Source of the DNA: Emticicia sp031378345
GTDB taxonomy: Bacteria > Bacteroidota > Bacteroidia > Cytophagales > Spirosomataceae
NCBI GenBank assembly: GCA_031378345.1
Contig: JANNDY010000147.1
Span: forward strand, 28,505 to 92,504
Length of the DNA stretch: 64,000 bases
Direction of reading: 5' to 3'
The notes beneath the pieces are model-generated. The model searched no databases, was not told the DNA's origin, and saw only the letters and a list, made by a program, of their open reading frames with translations. Shown here piece by piece: positions 50,866-59,089 of the stretch. Position 1 is the first letter of the stretch, and each line of letters opens with the position of its first letter. Position numbers and translations under genes: made by a program.

Positions 50866-51576
50866 TTATAAAAAACCAGTTAATCCAATTTTTATAACAA
50901 GCTGATTGGTGGGTGTAACAACTTGCTTATAAGAAACTACATAAGCACTATTAATAATTACGGAGTTTCGTTTGATAATTTTTGTAGGGTCGGTTTGTTG
51001 ATAGTATAAACCAACATCTAAATAGGCATTTTTTAGTTGCCCTGTCAATTTCATTCCGATACCAACACCAACGCCATAATTAGGCACGATTTTACTAAAA
51101 CCCTCAAATACTTGCGTTTCATCTTGACTGATTTGCTCCACCACATTGGTTTTTATGAGTTTTGCTCCAAAAAAAGCATCAGCAAAAGGGTTGAATTTTG
51201 AACTCCATAAAATCGGGCGATAACGAGCTACACCATTCAACCAATAAGAATTATTAGACACAAAAAAATCACCCTGAGCTTTCAAATCAACATCATCTCT
51301 GCCATCAGATTGAAAGCCAATTTCTGCTCCATAAAAAACTGGTGAAGCTCGTTTCCTTTTGTAAGGGTTCATCAATCCACCTAAAACTAAACCGCCTTTT
51401 GTTCCTGCTTTGTTGGTCTCTTTCAAAATCATATGGTACTTTCCAACGGCATTACCAAGATTGAGCGAAGCATACCACGAATATTTATCTTCAATATAAA
51501 CTATCTTTTCTTTTTGGGCTAATACCTTGTATATCAGGGTGTTGGATAGAAAAAATATAATTAAAATTCTTTTCAT
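50866..51576 (-). CDS. outer-membrane beta-barrel-like protein
   Basis: The 236-residue protein has a signal peptide ending near KVLAQ, then alternating beta strands with aromatic girdles (SWYASLNLGNAVGKYHM, VFYGAEIGFQSDG, GVGVGIGMKLTGQLKNAYLDVGLYYQ). It ends TNQLVIKIGLTGFL, the aromatic-terminal pattern of outer-membrane proteins. Its size suggests an 8- to 12-strand barrel. It follows porX by 12 bp on the same strand and may be co-transcribed with it. No close family is recognised. Confidence 0.7.
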   Translation of the reverse strand: MKRILIIFFLSNTLIYKVLAQKEKIVYIEDKYSWYASLNLGNAVGKYHMILKETNKAGTKGGLVLGGLMNPYKRKRASPVFYGAEIGFQSDGRDDVDLKAQGDFFVSNNSYWLNGVARYRPILWSSKFNPFADAFFGAKLIKTNVVEQISQDETQVFEGFSKIVPNYGVGVGIGMKLTGQLKNAYLDVGLYYQQTDPTKIIKRNSVIINSAYVVSYKQVVTPTNQLVIKIGLTGFL

Positions 51577-51588
51577 TTTCCTAAAAAA

Positions 51589-53151
51589 TTACTTCGCCGT
51601 CAAATAAACAAAAGGCACAATCATTTCTTCAATAGACACGCCGCCATGCTGAAAAGTATCTCGATAATGGCTCACGTAGTGGTTATAATTATTGGGGTAA
51701 GCAAAGAAATAATCTTCCATCGTGAAGAAATATGCCGTCGAAATATTAGGCTTTGGCAGCATGAAAGTTTCGGGTTTTCGGGCGACCAGAATATGGTCAG
51801 CCTTATCGTCGAGATTAAGGTTTTTGCCTTGCTTATAACGCAAGTTTGTATTCACATTTCTATCTCCTACTATGCGTTTTGGGTGTTTTACTTTAATCAT
51901 TCCATGGTCAGTTGTGATAACCAAACGCCCTTTTTTCTCCGAAATTTTCTTCAACAAATCTAATAAAGGCGAGTGTTCGAGCCAAGATTTTGTGATAGAA
52001 CGGTAGGCAGATTCGTCGGGAGCAAGCTCTTTTATCATGCCCATTTCGGTGCGTGCGTGCGAAAGCATATCTACAAAATTATAAACGACCACATTCAGTT
52101 GATTTTTCATCAAATTATTGAAATTATCAACCAAACTTTTGCCTTGATTTGTATTCAATATTTTGTTGTAAGAAAAACTAATATTTAGGCGATTTTTGTC
52201 AATTTGGCGTTTCAAAAAATCGGCTTCGTGGTTATTTAAGGCATCTTCGTTTTCTCCTTCGTCATTTACCCAAATATCAGGGTGAAACTTTGCCATATCC
52301 GAAGGCATCATTCCTGAAAAAATTGCATTGCGGGCATAAGAAGTTGCCGTTGGCAAAATGGCGTAATAATCGCTTTCTTCTTCTACATTAAAGTATTCGG
52401 TAATCACTTCTTCGATAACTTTCCATTGGTCGAAACGAAGATTATCAATCAGCAAAAAGAAAAGTGGCGAATCGTTTTTTACCAAAGGAAAAACCTTGGT
52501 TTTCATTACTTGATGCGACAAAATCGGCTTATCAATTTTGGGGTCGGAGAGCCAATCTTCGTAGTTTTCTTCTATAAATTTGCAGAAATTCGAGTTTGCC
52601 TCAGCTTTTTGCATAGAAAAAACCTCTTCCATACTTTTATCATCCGACTTGTCGAGTTGAAGTTCCCAAAATATTAATTTTTTGTAAATTTCCGACCATT
52701 CTGCATGACCAATTCGGTCATTGTATTGCATCGAAAGTTTACGAAAATCTTGTTGATAACCCAAATTCGTTTTTTCAGAAATAAGGCGTTTATTATCCAA
52801 AATCTTCTTGACAGAGAGCAAAATTTGATTCGGATTGATAGGTTTTATCAAATAATCGGCAATTTGCGAGCCAATGGCATCTTCCATGATTCGCTCCTCT
52901 TCCGACTTCGTAATCATCACAACTGGCAAGTTTGGTCTCAAAACTTTAATCTTTGAAAGTGTTTCTAAACCTGTCATTCCGGGCATCATTTCGTCCAAAA
53001 ATACGACATCAAATCGCTCGGTTTCAACCTTATCGAGGGCATCTGCACCACTTGGCACGGGCGTAACATCGTAGCCTTTGGCTTCTAAAAAAATTATGTA
53101 TGGCTTTAGTAAATCTATTTCGTCGTCTGCCCAGAGGATGTTGTATCGCAT
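51589..53151 (-). CDS. porX: PorX, response regulator with PglZ domain controlling type IX secretion
   Basis: This 520-residue protein has a receiver domain with phosphoacceptor D53 in VVFLDEMMPGMTG and the lysine in YLIKPIN. A helical linker follows, then a PglZ/alkaline-phosphatase-superfamily domain. Putative metal and catalytic residues are seen in LLIDNLRFDQ, LPTATSYAR (threonine near 270) and TTDHGMIK. The fold, order and length are those of PorX. With the kinase PorY, PorX governs expression and assembly of T9SS in Bacteroidota, and its PglZ domain hydrolyses phosphodiesters or oligonucleotides. Two T9SS clients lie within 16 kb of it. Confidence 0.93.
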   Translation of the reverse strand: MRYNILWADDEIDLLKPYIIFLEAKGYDVTPVPSGADALDKVETERFDVVFLDEMMPGMTGLETLSKIKVLRPNLPVVMITKSEEERIMEDAIGSQIADYLIKPINPNQILLSVKKILDNKRLISEKTNLGYQQDFRKLSMQYNDRIGHAEWSEIYKKLIFWELQLDKSDDKSMEEVFSMQKAEANSNFCKFIEENYEDWLSDPKIDKPILSHQVMKTKVFPLVKNDSPLFFLLIDNLRFDQWKVIEEVITEYFNVEEESDYYAILPTATSYARNAIFSGMMPSDMAKFHPDIWVNDEGENEDALNNHEADFLKRQIDKNRLNISFSYNKILNTNQGKSLVDNFNNLMKNQLNVVVYNFVDMLSHARTEMGMIKELAPDESAYRSITKSWLEHSPLLDLLKKISEKKGRLVITTDHGMIKVKHPKRIVGDRNVNTNLRYKQGKNLNLDDKADHILVARKPETFMLPKPNISTAYFFTMEDYFFAYPNNYNHYVSHYRDTFQHGGVSIEEMIVPFVYLTAK

Positions 53152-53243
53152 AAGATTGTGTTTTTGTAAGGAGTGTTAAATATTTTATTCTAACGGAAGA
53201 AAGGTTAGTTTGTTGTTTTTTTTGAAAATGAAAAGTTTAATCC

Positions 53244-53322
53244 AGACACCTCTTCTTATTATAAGGTGTCCACAAATTTTTAAGTTCCCCATCGGGCGGT
53301 TAGATGGGTCTGGCGGGGGCGA
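53244..53322. repeat. intergenic hairpin and GC-rich repeat between porX and kdsB
   Basis: GACACCT (53245-53251) pairs with AGGTGTC (53264-53270). It is followed at 53285-53322 by a GC-rich run containing CCCCATCGGGCGG and GGCGGGGGCG. The latter resembles the repeat in the TonB receptor signal sequence at 24314-24336. Confidence 0.45.
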
Positions 53323-53328
53323 CCATTG

Positions 53329-54066
53329 CTATGGGGCTGTTATTTTCTTCAAATCTTCCTCAGTATCAATTCCAAAACTCTCGTATTCTGTAACGATGGC
53401 GTAAATTTTATAGCCATATCCCAACCAACGTAGCTGCTCCAGTTTTTCGGTATTTTCTAATGGCGAAATCGGCAAGTGCGAAATTTGCTCCAGAACATCA
53501 CTTCTATAAGCATAAAGACCGATGTGTTTATAAAAATCGGCATGGTCGAGCCAAGTTTCAGGCTCAAAACCACGTACATAAGGCACTGTTTGGCGACTAA
53601 AATACAAACATTGCTTTCGTATCGTAAGCACCGCTTTTACTACATTTGGGTCGAACAGCGTTTCATAATTATCAATCTTTTTTACAGCAGTAGCCACCTC
53701 AGTTTTGAAATCAAGGAGCTTTGATAATTGGTCAATAATTTCGGGGTCAATGAAAGGTTCATCCCCTTGAATGTTAATGACATAATCGTATTTACTTGCT
53801 CCGCCCGCTTTTTGAAAAGCCTCGAAACAACGGTCAGTACCACTTGGATGATTTTCGGAAGTCATGTAAGCATCACCTCCAAAGGCTAAAACATGGTTCA
53901 AAATTCGAGCATTATCGGTTGCTACTACAACTTTATTCAAACTTTTTGCTTTCAGTGCTTGTTCATAAACTCGCTGAATCATGCTTTTTCCCCCAATGTC
54001 GGCCAAAGGCTTACCAGGAAAGCGACTCGAAGCGAATCTTGCAGGAATAATTCCAAGAATTTTCAT
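53329..54066 (-). CDS. kdsB: 3-deoxy-manno-octulosonate cytidylyltransferase
   Basis: This 245-residue enzyme activates Kdo with CTP to make CMP-Kdo for lipopolysaccharide. Signatures are IIPARFASSRFPGKPL (nucleotide loop), VVVATDN, TSENHPSGTDRCFEA and VINIQGDEPFIDPE, with the metal aspartate in QGDEP. The late segment ENTEKLEQLRWLGYGYKI is typical. It acts in the cytoplasm. Its position next to porX has no obvious regulatory meaning, although T9SS cargo can be anchored on LPS. Confidence 0.96.
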   Translation of the reverse strand: MKILGIIPARFASSRFPGKPLADIGGKSMIQRVYEQALKAKSLNKVVVATDNARILNHVLAFGGDAYMTSENHPSGTDRCFEAFQKAGGASKYDYVINIQGDEPFIDPEIIDQLSKLLDFKTEVATAVKKIDNYETLFDPNVVKAVLTIRKQCLYFSRQTVPYVRGFEPETWLDHADFYKHIGLYAYRSDVLEQISHLPISPLENTEKLEQLRWLGYGYKIYAIVTEYESFGIDTEEDLKKITAP

Positions 54067-54244
54067 CGGTTTTGTTGCTTAGATAAAGCGAATTTACATG
54101 AAAAATTAAATTTATACGTTAATCTATTGCAGAATCATTAAATTTGTGTGAATTTTATTTATAAGCTCAAATTTTATGGCTTTTTTCAATGTTGAAAAAC
54201 GATAAACACCCTTTTATCATTCATCATTACTTATTTCAGACTAT

Positions 54245-55309
54245 ATGTTAAGATTTTTTTGCTCAACGGCGGTCTTTGTGCTTTTCCTGACAAACGCTTT
54301 TAGTACGCCCCTTGATTCTCTCGGAATTGAGAAAAAAAATGGTAAAACTTTTGTTCAACACAAAGTCGAACAAGGCGAAACACTTTTCTCTATTTTGAAG
54401 AGATATAATTGCACCGAAAAAGATTTTTTCAATGCTAATCCAACATTCAAAATTGGGTATGTCATTAGTATTGACCAAGTGATTGAGGTGCCATTAAAAG
54501 TAAAAAGCAAAGCTGTTCCACGACCAAGAGTTGTGGAAATTTTGCCCGCACCAACCAGCACCGAGAAACGTCCAAAAGGTACGCTTGATGAAAATGGAAT
54601 TGAAGTCGTTGATGTGCCAGAAGCTACACCAAAAGAGCCAAATCCTGCCACAGAAGGCTCAAAAATTGATAGTTCAAAAGGCGTTTTAGCAAAAAATGAT
54701 TCAACTAAAGGTCTTCCTGCAAAAGTACCTTTGAAAGGAAAAAGCCATAAAGTGCTTGCCAAAGAAAACCTTTTTACTATTGCCCAAAAGTATGGGGTAA
54801 AAACTTGGCAACTCAGAGAATGGAATTATTTGAAGTCTGACGCTCTACGCATCAACCAAGTTTTGCTTGTAGAAAAACCTGCCAATTTTGTAGCAAGAGT
54901 AGTCAAAAAAGATACTTTAAAGGCAAAAACTACGCAAGTTCAAGCTCCGGCGGGTGATGTTAGTAAAGAAAAAACTACGCCAATTGTAAACAAACCTGTA
55001 ACAAATAAGCCTCAAACTCCAGTGCCAAATGCCCCCGGTGGTAAGAAATTTTCGGAGCAAGGTATTGCCGAAGTGATAGGTGCTGGAGCAACAACCAATA
55101 AGTTTTTGGCATTGCATCGCACTGCTCCTGTTGGAACACTCATTAAAGTTGCCAATCAAGCAAACGGACAAAGTGTTTGGGTAAAAGTGATTGGAAAATT
55201 GAGTAGTTCAGGCGATGTGATTATAAAGGTTTCGCCAAAAGCATTTGAAAAATTAGTTCCAAAAGATAAACGAATCAGAGCTGATTTGAGTTATAGTGTA
55301 AGTAATTGA
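54245..55309 (+). CDS. LysM protein with RlpA-like C-terminal domain
   Basis: This 354-residue exported protein has a signal peptide ending near NAFST. A first LysM domain follows (HKVEQGETLFSILKRYNCTEKDFFNANP, read in two parts), then a low-complexity proline/lysine linker. A second LysM follows (HKVLAKENLFTIAQKYGVKTWQLREWN), then another linker. The C-terminal double-psi beta-barrel is of RlpA type (GIAEVIGAGATTNKFLALHRTAPVGTLIKV). LysM domains bind peptidoglycan and RlpA-like barrels occur in lytic transglycosylases or septal proteins. The catalytic aspartate of RlpA is not evident, so a structural role is possible. Confidence 0.83.
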   Translation: MLRFFCSTAVFVLFLTNAFSTPLDSLGIEKKNGKTFVQHKVEQGETLFSILKRYNCTEKDFFNANPTFKIGYVISIDQVIEVPLKVKSKAVPRPRVVEILPAPTSTEKRPKGTLDENGIEVVDVPEATPKEPNPATEGSKIDSSKGVLAKNDSTKGLPAKVPLKGKSHKVLAKENLFTIAQKYGVKTWQLREWNYLKSDALRINQVLLVEKPANFVARVVKKDTLKAKTTQVQAPAGDVSKEKTTPIVNKPVTNKPQTPVPNAPGGKKFSEQGIAEVIGAGATTNKFLALHRTAPVGTLIKVANQANGQSVWVKVIGKLSSSGDVIIKVSPKAFEKLVPKDKRIRADLSYSVSN

Positions 55310-55312
55310 GCT

Positions 55313-55436
55313 ATTAGCGTTTAGCTATTTGGCTGTTAGCGTCTTCATCAGTCGTATTTTAGCAATTACTAATTCCCAGTCAAACACCTTCGCTAAAAGC
55401 TAAGCGGAACGCCGCCCGTAGCTAATAGCCAAAAGC
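55313..55436. repeat. variable-arm hairpin element after the LysM gene
   Basis: Arms are made of TTAGC/GCTAA words. TTGGCTGTTAGC (55329-55340) pairs with GCTAATAGCCAA (55421-55432) with one mismatch. The core GCGGAACGCCGCC (55404-55416) is identical to the one at 14505-14517. Confidence 0.65.
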
Positions 55437-55444
55437 AAATTTTC

Positions 55445-55591
55445 ATGCAAACAAAATCAAAAATCTGGACTGTTGTTTTCGCCATTTTATACCCTTTTAT
55501 TACTGTCTTTGGTTTTCTATTTACAGCTATTTTGGCTATTTTTTCATGGATTTCTAATGCTTTGGTTTTTTTGTTGAAGAAGGTGAAGTAG
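55445..55591 (+). CDS. small hydrophobic protein, 48 residues
   Basis: A short frame begins MQTKSKIWTVVFAILYPF and continues as a hydrophobic stretch with two possible helices (about 7-30 and 32-44). It ends in a basic tail (LLKKVK). It stands alone between a hairpin element and a hypothetical gene, on the same strand as both neighbours. Composition is that of a small inner-membrane protein. It is too short for most gene callers, and I do not know a family for it. The opposite-strand frame over this region is taken as a shadow. Confidence 0.45.
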   Translation: MQTKSKIWTVVFAILYPFITVFGFLFTAILAIFSWISNALVFLLKKVK

Positions 55592-55640
55592 GGGGATTTT
55601 TTTGTATCTATGGTTAGGAATAGATAAACGGGAATGCAAA

Positions 55641-56009
55641 ATGACAAGGTATATGCAAAACAAAATTAAAAAAGAATTGCCAAAACAGTTCGATTTTATC
55701 GATATTGCAAAGCAAAGAACTTTAGACTGGGCAAAAACTAAAAACATCAAATTGTTTCGCATTGAGTTTGTTATACCTTTTGTTTTGACAGGCAAAAGCC
55801 TTGCAGTTTATCTTTTTTTTGATACTAATAAGCTATTAGATGAGTATTATACAGATGGTACGACACAAAAAGTAAAGGGTAAATATTTAGAAAGTCTTAC
55901 ACAAATAAATTACCCAATAGACTATTTGAATGAAATAACTTTCATTTTCGACTCAGACGAGAATGTGCAAAAAAATTATGAAGGCAGCTACTTTTACAGA
56001 CTTAGATAA
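55641..56009 (+). CDS. hypothetical cytoplasmic protein
   Basis: This 122-residue protein starts at the ATG at 55641 (MTRYMQNKIKKELPKQF), the codon closest to a plausible start. It is charged and soluble, with mixed alpha/beta sequence such as RIEFVIPFVLTGKSLAVYLFFDTN and YLNEITFIFDSDENVQKN. It has no signal peptide and no motif I recognise. It lies upstream of a toxin-antitoxin pair, separated by 125 bp with a separate promoter, so it need not be part of that system. It could be an orphan immunity-type protein, but nothing in the sequence shows this. Confidence 0.55.
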   Translation: MTRYMQNKIKKELPKQFDFIDIAKQRTLDWAKTKNIKLFRIEFVIPFVLTGKSLAVYLFFDTNKLLDEYYTDGTTQKVKGKYLESLTQINYPIDYLNEITFIFDSDENVQKNYEGSYFYRLR

Positions 56010-56106
56010 CAACCGAAAAAGAAACACTACCTCCCATCTTGTTATTCTGAATTTCAATTCAATCTTTGTATTATTGATACAGTTTCTTTTTAACGAAACT
56101 TTTATT

Positions 56107-56114
56107 TATATTTG
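56107..56114 (+). promoter_or_regulatory. -7 element of the HigBA-type module
   Basis: TATATTTG lies 20 bp before the toxin ATG at 56135, with a weak TTTC about 20 bp upstream as a -33. Confidence 0.5.
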
Positions 56115-56134
56115 CATAGACAAATTAGCAATTA

Positions 56135-56482
56135 ATGAATAGACTTTTCGAAATCATATTTTTAGAAGAAGCATTTACTTTTTTGAAAGAACTTGACAGT
56201 AAACACTTCGAAAAAATACTTTATAACATTCGTAAAGCACAGACAGAACACAATCCTGAACTTTTCAAGAAACTTACTGACGAAATTTGGGAATTTAGAA
56301 CACTTTATCAAGGTTTGCAATATCGACTTCTGGCTTTTTGGGATAAAACAAAAACTGAGAATACTTTAGTTATTTCGACACATGGTTTTGTAAAGAAACG
56401 AAACAAAGTGCCTGACAATGAAATCCAAAAAGCGAAACAAATACGAACAAAGTATTTTGAAGAAAAAAATAAAAAGAAATGA
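56135..56482 (+). CDS. RelE/HigB-type toxin (Gp49-like)
   Basis: This 115-residue basic protein is of the phage-derived Gp49-like/HigB family. Typical features are the opening helix EEAFTFLKELDSKHFEKILYNIRK, the strand EFRTLYQGLQYRLLAFWDK and the motif VISTHGFVKKRNKVPDNEIQKAKQ (read in two parts). Such toxins cut mRNA on the ribosome. The toxin gene precedes the antitoxin gene, the reverse of most type II modules but normal for HigBA. Its stop overlaps the antitoxin start by 4 bp. Confidence 0.88.
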   Translation: MNRLFEIIFLEEAFTFLKELDSKHFEKILYNIRKAQTEHNPELFKKLTDEIWEFRTLYQGLQYRLLAFWDKTKTENTLVISTHGFVKKRNKVPDNEIQKAKQIRTKYFEEKNKKK

Positions 56483-56793
56483 AAACATACACTTTAGACG
56501 AAGTTCAAGATAACCTCATTGGCAAAGTTGGAACTGTCAACAGAGATAAATTTGAGTATGAATTGCAAATGGACTTAATTGGAAAAGCAATTAAGCAAAC
56601 ACGGCAAGAACGACACTTGACACAAGAAGAATTGGGCAAACTTATTGGCGTACAAAAAGCTCAAATTTCTCGACTTGAAAGTAATGCAAGTAACGCTACT
56701 ATGGATACTTTAATGCGTGTTTTTACAGCATTGAAAGCCAAAGTAAAATTACAGATAGAATTACCCAACTTAAATATAAGCGTAGGTCAATAA
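56479..56793 (+). CDS. HigA-type Xre antitoxin
   Basis: This 104-residue protein has an N-terminal extension (residues 1-30) for toxin contact. A Xre helix-turn-helix follows (IKQTRQERHLTQEELGKLIG and VQKAQISRLESNASNATMDT), then a short tail. It should neutralise the upstream toxin and repress the operon. The stop codon is 3 bp from the TIGR02757 start, so the three genes may be one transcription unit. Confidence 0.9.
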   Translation: MKTYTLDEVQDNLIGKVGTVNRDKFEYELQMDLIGKAIKQTRQERHLTQEELGKLIGVQKAQISRLESNASNATMDTLMRVFTALKAKVKLQIELPNLNISVGQ

Positions 56794-56796
56794 AAA

Positions 56797-57567
56797 ATGA
56801 CTCAACAAATAATTGACCTCCTCAATGAAAAATATGAGTTGTTTAATCAACCCAATTTTATTCCGCACGACCCGATTAGTATTCCCCACCAATTTAGTAA
56901 AAAACAAGACATCGAAATTACTGGTTTTATTGCTGCAACGCTCGCTTGGGGACAACGAAAAACCATTATCAATAAATGTAATGAGCTAATTAGTTTGATG
57001 GATAATGCTCCTTATGATTTCATAAAAAATCACCAAGATTCTGACCTCAACCGTTTTCTTGCCTTCAAACACCGCACTTTCAACGCCACCGATACACTTT
57101 ATTTTATGGAGTTTTTTAAAGATTTTTATGCCAAAAATGATTCTTTAGAAAATGCTTTTTTTGTAGGACAATCACCTGATAATCAAGACATTAAGGTCGG
57201 TTTAGAAAACTTTCAGCAAGTATTTTTTAGCTTAGAGGATTATCCTGTTCGTACACGAAAGCACGTGGCTACGCCTGCCCGAAATTCTTCTTGTAAACGC
57301 ATCAATATGTTTTTGCGTTGGATGGTCAGAAACGATAATAAAGGAGTAGATTTTGGTCTTTGGGACAACATACACCCATCGCAATTGGTTTGTCCATGCG
57401 ATGTTCACGTAGAGCGAGTTGCTCGAAAACTTGGCTTGATTACTCGTCCAAAAGCTGATTGGCAAACTGCCATAGAACTCACTCAAAACCTCAAGCAACT
57501 CGACCCAAACGACCCTGTAAAATATGATTTTGCCTTGTTTGGACTTGGCGTAGAAGGATACCTTTAA
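56797..57567 (+). CDS. TIGR02757 (DUF2400) family protein
   Basis: This 256-residue protein matches the TIGR02757 family. Landmarks are the early DPISIPHQFSKKQDIEITGFIAATLAWGQRKTI, read in two parts. A middle KRINMFLRWMVRNDNKGVDFGLW and the later LVCPCDVHVERVARKLGL block also fit. The family is common in Bacteroidota and has a helical fold reminiscent of HhH-GPD DNA-repair proteins, but its role is unknown. It follows a toxin-antitoxin pair by 3 bp, an unusual position for a core-type gene. Confidence 0.82.
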   Translation: MTQQIIDLLNEKYELFNQPNFIPHDPISIPHQFSKKQDIEITGFIAATLAWGQRKTIINKCNELISLMDNAPYDFIKNHQDSDLNRFLAFKHRTFNATDTLYFMEFFKDFYAKNDSLENAFFVGQSPDNQDIKVGLENFQQVFFSLEDYPVRTRKHVATPARNSSCKRINMFLRWMVRNDNKGVDFGLWDNIHPSQLVCPCDVHVERVARKLGLITRPKADWQTAIELTQNLKQLDPNDPVKYDFALFGLGVEGYL

Positions 57568-57572
57568 TAATG

Positions 57573-57670
57573 ACGAGGTACGAATGACGAATTTAGAATG
57601 AAGAATTTAAAAAATTAAACTCTTTTTATTAGTAATCGCACGGGCGACCCCGTCGTCATTCGTAACTCGT
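57573..57670. repeat. variable-arm hairpin element between convergent genes
   Basis: ACGAGGTACGAATGACG (57573-57589) pairs with CGTCATTCGTAACTCGT (57654-57670), 16 of 17 positions. The core CGCACGGGCGACCCCGTC (57637-57654) abuts the right arm. This is the third exact copy of the core. Confidence 0.7.
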
Positions 57671-57678
57671 ATTTCTGC

Positions 57679-59040
57679 TCACAAACCATATTTATCAATC
57701 AAATAAATCAAAGCTGCCATTGATGCTGCACCGAGGTTGAGTTCTCTTTCATTTACTGCCTCCAACTTATCGGTTTGAGCATGATGGAAATCGAAATAAC
57801 GTTGCGAATCTGGCTTAAATCCTATCAATAATGTGCCTTGTTGACCCAATGGGCCAATGTCTGCACCGCCGCCACCTTTTCCAATTTCATGCAAGCCATA
57901 ATCTGCAAGTAATTTCTTATAAACTGTAATTTTAGAAATCTGAGCCTCAGTTCCTACAATTCCGAAGCCTCTTGGGGCAAATCCACCGTTATCAGATTCT
58001 ACGGCGGCAATGTGCTTTTCGTTGTTTTGTTTTGCCAAATCGGCATATTTTGTTCCACCGCGAAGTCCATTTTCTTCATTCATAAACATTACGGCACGAA
58101 TCGTCCGCTTCGGTTTGATGCCCAAGGCTTTCAAAACACGCAAAACTTCAATTGACTGCACACAACCTGCCCCATCGTCTTGAGCACCTTCTGCCAAATC
58201 CCAAGAGTCGAGGTGACCGCCTACAACTATGATTTCATCTGGTTTTTCACTTCCTTTTATTTCACCAACTACATTATGAGAAGGAGCATCGGGCAAAGTT
58301 TCACAGTTTTGTTTGAAAAAAAATTGCGTTTTTGGGTTTTCTTTGAGCATTTTGCTCAATAAATTTGCACCATTGGTACTAATTGCCGCCGTCGGAATCA
58401 TTGGAATTCCAGAAGCATAACGCATACCTCCTGTGTGTGGATTATCATCTTGCAAGGTTGTCATTGAGCGAACAATTGCACCTACTGCACCGTATTTTGC
58501 TGCCTCAGATGCACCTCCTCCACGTTGATTGTTTGCTCCACCGTAAGCGGCAAAAGTATTGATTTGCGTAGCATCCATCGGACGATTAAACAAAACTATT
58601 TTTCCTTTTACTTTTTCAGTGCCAAGGGCTTTTAGTTCTTCAAAATTTTTCACTTCGACTATTTCTGCCTTAATTCCTGCCAATGGCGTAGCAACCGAGC
58701 CTCCCAATGCCGCAATCGGCACTTTTATTTTTTGTTTACCACTTTCAATATATGCCTCTTCTTTTTTTCCACGAACCCAATGTGGCACCATTACATCTTG
58801 CAAGAAAACCCTGTCGAATTGGTAGCCTTCCATTACTTTTTTAGTGTATTGAACGGCTTTGGCAGCTCCATCTGAGCCGCTCAGTCTTGGTCCGATTGAT
58901 TTCGTTAAATAAGTAAGTGTTTTGTAAGCCTCTCCTTTGGATAAAACAGCATCAAAGATTTTTTTGATAACTAAGGAGTCGCTTTCTTGTGAAAAAGCAG
59001 AAAATGAGAAGAATAATAAGTAAATAAAGTGTTTTTTCAT
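57679..59040 (-). CDS. secreted M28-family aminopeptidase/carboxypeptidase Q-like
   Basis: This 453-residue protein has a signal peptide (ending SAFSQ). A PA-like insertion lies between about 120 and 240, containing the AAKYGAVGAIVRSM segment. Two-zinc M28 ligands follow: GGHLDSWD (H and D), AQDDGAG (D), NEENGLRGG (catalytic E and ligand E), ESDNGG and FHHAQTDK (H). Order and length fit plasma glutamate carboxypeptidase-like enzymes. It likely hydrolyses dipeptides or N-terminal residues in the periplasm. No partner is adjacent, and it is separated from the GHMP kinase gene by a nested palindrome. Confidence 0.9.
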   Translation of the reverse strand: MKKHFIYLLFFSFSAFSQESDSLVIKKIFDAVLSKGEAYKTLTYLTKSIGPRLSGSDGAAKAVQYTKKVMEGYQFDRVFLQDVMVPHWVRGKKEEAYIESGKQKIKVPIAALGGSVATPLAGIKAEIVEVKNFEELKALGTEKVKGKIVLFNRPMDATQINTFAAYGGANNQRGGGASEAAKYGAVGAIVRSMTTLQDDNPHTGGMRYASGIPMIPTAAISTNGANLLSKMLKENPKTQFFFKQNCETLPDAPSHNVVGEIKGSEKPDEIIVVGGHLDSWDLAEGAQDDGAGCVQSIEVLRVLKALGIKPKRTIRAVMFMNEENGLRGGTKYADLAKQNNEKHIAAVESDNGGFAPRGFGIVGTEAQISKITVYKKLLADYGLHEIGKGGGGADIGPLGQQGTLLIGFKPDSQRYFDFHHAQTDKLEAVNERELNLGAASMAALIYLIDKYGL

Positions 59041-59089
59041 GTTTTCTTTAGTTTGAATTTGAAGTGTAATTTATTTTTTTGAATAAAAT

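Noticed and set aside
55393..55647. 84-codon minus-strand frame
   Set aside because: It is antisense to the more convincing 48-residue hydrophobic frame and runs into the repeat element.
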